64,000 nt of DNA from an endosymbiont of Escarpia spicata. Its GTDB lineage: Bacteria; Pseudomonadota; Gammaproteobacteria; Chromatiales; Chromatiaceae. The stretch spans positions 248,001-312,000 of the forward strand of contig QFXE01000005.1 in the NCBI GenBank assembly GCA_003349915.1, in the 5' to 3' direction. The notes under the pieces were generated by a model. It made no database searches. It was not told where the DNA came from and worked only from the letters and a program-made list of their open reading frames with translations. Of this stretch, positions 63,396 through 64,000 are shown in pieces (within the stretch, counting starts at the first letter, position 1; every line of letters starts with the position of its first letter). The translations under genes were made by a program, and so were the position numbers.

Positions 63396-64000
63396 TACCC
63401 CTGCCCCCTTCCCAGACCGCGAAGGATATCCTGCACAATGGTCTGAGCCTGCTGCCAGCGGTAGGTGAGTTGCTGTGTACCGGCCGCACCACTCCACATC
63501 TCAAGCGCCCTGGGGTTACCAAGTCGGGCCAGTGTTCGTTTCAATCGACGCTCACGATGATGAATGAGGTCTCTCGCGGCACGAGCACCAATGAGGGTAT
63601 CGATTTCATCTGTAGCAAGTGCGAGATCTGTCCAGGTATTTATGAAATGGACAGTTGGAATTGGAATACGCGGATTTACATGATGAATGACTTTCCAGAA
63701 ATCAGAGCGGGACTCAACCCACCGATCTAACGTTCGGCGTTTGTCTTCGATCTCACCATACCAATCGCCCAGTGCATTCCGATAATGACCAACGAGGCCC
63801 TCCGATGAGTCGGCTCCATCATTGCGGTTCGACGCGCGCTTTTCCGCCAGCATCAGGTTATAGAGCAAAGCTGCTCCTAGCATAACCAGCGAGAAGAGTT
63901 CCGCATGATGCAGCTGCGCCTTCACTTGGCTTGTGCATTCACCAATTTGTGGATGGTGCCAGGGGAAACTGACCGCATCCCACCACTTACCCTGGTCGAT
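63395..64000 (-). CDS. DUF6361-like protein, C-terminal part (runs off right edge)
   Basis: An open frame without start enters from the right edge and ends with TAG at 63395, 201 codons. The visible part, with FWKVIHHVNPRIPIPTVHFINTWTDLAL and QQLTYRWQQAQTIVQDILRGL, fits the C-terminal half of DUF6361 proteins, which are usually encoded next to this PLD gene. Function is unknown. Its stop overlaps the PLD start, so it is an upstream gene of the same operon, which continues outside the window. Confidence 0.68.
   Translation of the reverse strand: MDQGKWWDAVSFPWHHPQIGECTSQVKAQLHHAELFSLVMLGAALLYNLMLAEKRASNRNDGADSSEGLVGHYRNALGDWYGEIEDKRRTLDRWVESRSDFWKVIHHVNPRIPIPTVHFINTWTDLALATDEIDTLIGARAARDLIHHRERRLKRTLARLGNPRALEMWSGAAGTQQLTYRWQQAQTIVQDILRGLGRGQG

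Overview
The window looks like a gammaproteobacterial chromosome. Evidence for this is mltF, pldA and tadA next to a tRNA-Ser, two-component kinases with 7TM and PAS sensors, and gene order typical of that class. A sulfur-oxidising Chromatiales-type host would fit, but the sequence does not prove it. It splits into a conserved left end (1 to about 11.1 kb) and a long accessory block (about 11.1 kb to the right edge).

Conserved part: a truncated unknown gene, a TSUP (TauE/SafE) transporter, a 7TM hybrid histidine kinase, a DUF302 protein, an NAD(P)-binding protein, an HPP-family membrane protein, tRNA-Ser(CGA), mltF, pldA and tadA. In many gammaproteobacteria guaA lies just upstream of tadA. 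Here that position holds only a degenerate copy of the 3' end of guaA (coding for TIEWE-stop, reading leftward). Better copies lie at 17.4, 18.7 and 31.8 kb. The last three are each followed by the same type II toxin-antitoxin family at a similar offset, in states from intact to deleted. I read this as a stack of guaA-targeting genomic islands between tadA and a guaA gene that should lie to the right of the window.

Island cargo, left to right: a soluble PAS hybrid kinase, two REP-associated tyrosine transposase elements (one lacking its HUH motif), a HopA1-like protein with an SGNH hydrolase, a HigBA-type TA pair, a HigBA-like TA pair, a conserved hypothetical protein, an ISL3 element with a perfect 8-bp target duplication, and a nine-gene redox operon next to a divergent LysR regulator. 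That operon includes three proteins sharing a double-CDGSH iron-sulfur module. In two of them it is fused to a glutamate-synthase-like enzyme and to a Rieske plus ThDP enzyme.

From 31.8 kb to the right edge the window is a defence island, entirely leftward except for one IS transposase. Module A (32.4 to 41.8 kb) has DISARM-like drmA and drmB but no methyltransferase. They are joined tightly to a small SF1 helicase, an unrecognised 542-aa protein and a NERD-nuclease/SF1 helicase. Between the modules lies an AbiEi-like antitoxin with a truncated AbiEii toxin, and a DUF429 gene cut by an IS1182 element. Module B (45.2 to beyond 64 kb) is a tight operon: DUF6361, PLD nuclease, SNF2-type helicase, NERD/SF1 helicase, AddB-like nuclease, AddA-like helicase-nuclease, a frameshifted HSP90-like ATPase/DUF3883 protein, and originally DUF429. 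Module B does not match any named system I know and is the best candidate here for an undescribed one.
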